In this document: one piece after another, positions 63,619 to 64,000 of the stretch | How positions within the stretch are numbered: the stretch's first letter is position 1 | How the letters are laid out: each line of letters begins with the position of its first letter | NCBI RefSeq assembly: GCF_026151205.1 | Contig: NC_087076.1 | Coordinates: 23,244,828-23,308,827 of the forward strand | Length of the DNA: 64,000 nt | Direction: 5' to 3' | From: Bolinopsis microptera | Taxonomy: Eukaryota > Ctenophora > Tentaculata > Lobata > Bolinopsidae | Notes under the pieces: model-generated | What the model saw: the letters and a program-made list of their open reading frames with translations, nothing else | Told to the model about the DNA's origin: nothing | The model's database searches: none | Translations under genes and position numbers: made by a program

Positions 63619-64000
63619 CTCCCTCGAATTTTCAATCTCATATCATTTCATTTCAGTAAATAACAAAACGTTGATTCAAGCACCAATTGATTGATAAACG
63701 TTTGAAATTTACTGTGTCATCACTTTTAACATGAATAACTTAAAAACTGATTATCAATTTAAATAATTAATCAAAAAACAGGCTTTTTTCAGAGGTGTCA
63801 GCACTTTGTCCTGTCCGTGACGCCTGATTCTATCCTATGTAGTACCGTTATTTATGGTCCAATTTCAATGGGACAAGAACTAAAATATTCTCCTTGGCCA
63901 ATTTATCTATGTGACAAATATGAATTAATTTGTACCTAAAATGTTGTTGCAATTAAATTAATTGTGGAGAATAATTAAAGGTGTCGTCACGTCCGTGACG
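63619..64000. other. Right flank of the copia element
   Basis: Continuation of the DNA behind the PHD-AlkB frame. AT-rich. GTCCGTGACGCCTGATTC near 63814 and GTCACGTCCGTGACG at the window end are related short pieces. No reverse transcriptase of the presumed LINE follows within the window. Confidence 0.4.

Overview
The window looks like animal (metazoan) nuclear DNA: AT-rich, spliced genes with GT/AG introns in compatible phases, a metazoan-type Argonaute, rhodopsin-type GPCRs, and many LINE, copia, SINE, foldback and TIR elements. The RT and copia families, the large Ago intron and a Cys-rich secreted protein fit a marine early-branching invertebrate, perhaps a cnidarian. That placement is inference.

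Layout. 1-8.5 kb: a four-exon secreted coiled-coil/Cys-rich protein gene (1662-3202), a 5'-truncated LINE (3.6-5.9 kb), MITEs and a decayed second LINE (7-8.2 kb). 9.6-24.4 kb: one minus-strand Argonaute gene. I could assemble it into five coding exons (851 codons plus stop) with consistent phases throughout. Its last exon, carrying the fourth catalytic residue (His), is separated from the rest by a 10 kb intron. Most of that intron is one 8,867-bp unit with perfect 36-bp terminal inverted repeats and an AGAT duplication. Inside the unit are two opposed TIR elements, a 1.37-kb near-perfect hairpin element, a LINE fragment and many copies of a 14-bp motif.

27.7-53.3 kb: an array of six closely related class A GPCR genes or pseudogenes plus one older GC-rich paralog (44457-45386). 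Each close copy carries about 1.2-1.3 kb of shared flank. The array is broken by a 3.8-kb foldback element of AAGCGCTTATAAGCGCTT repeats (8-bp TSD, empty site also present in the window), a GGGTCA-filled MITE, a 333-bp MITE, and a jockey-like LINE itself split by a second poly-G/CCAATGG foldback element with a 9-bp duplication.

53.3-64 kb: a tRNA-like SINE head, copies of a small hairpin repeat, a PHD-finger plus AlkB-like dioxygenase reading frame with one frameshift, and, directly behind it, a complete copia retrotransposon (57912-63613) with identical 190-bp LTRs, an ATTTA duplication and one intact 1538-codon gag-pol frame.

The most interesting idea is that the gene for the RNAi effector carries, in its own last intron, inverted repeats that could fold into long dsRNA, and that splicing across this intron decides whether the protein has a complete catalytic centre. 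The structure is read from sequence. The regulation is a hypothesis.
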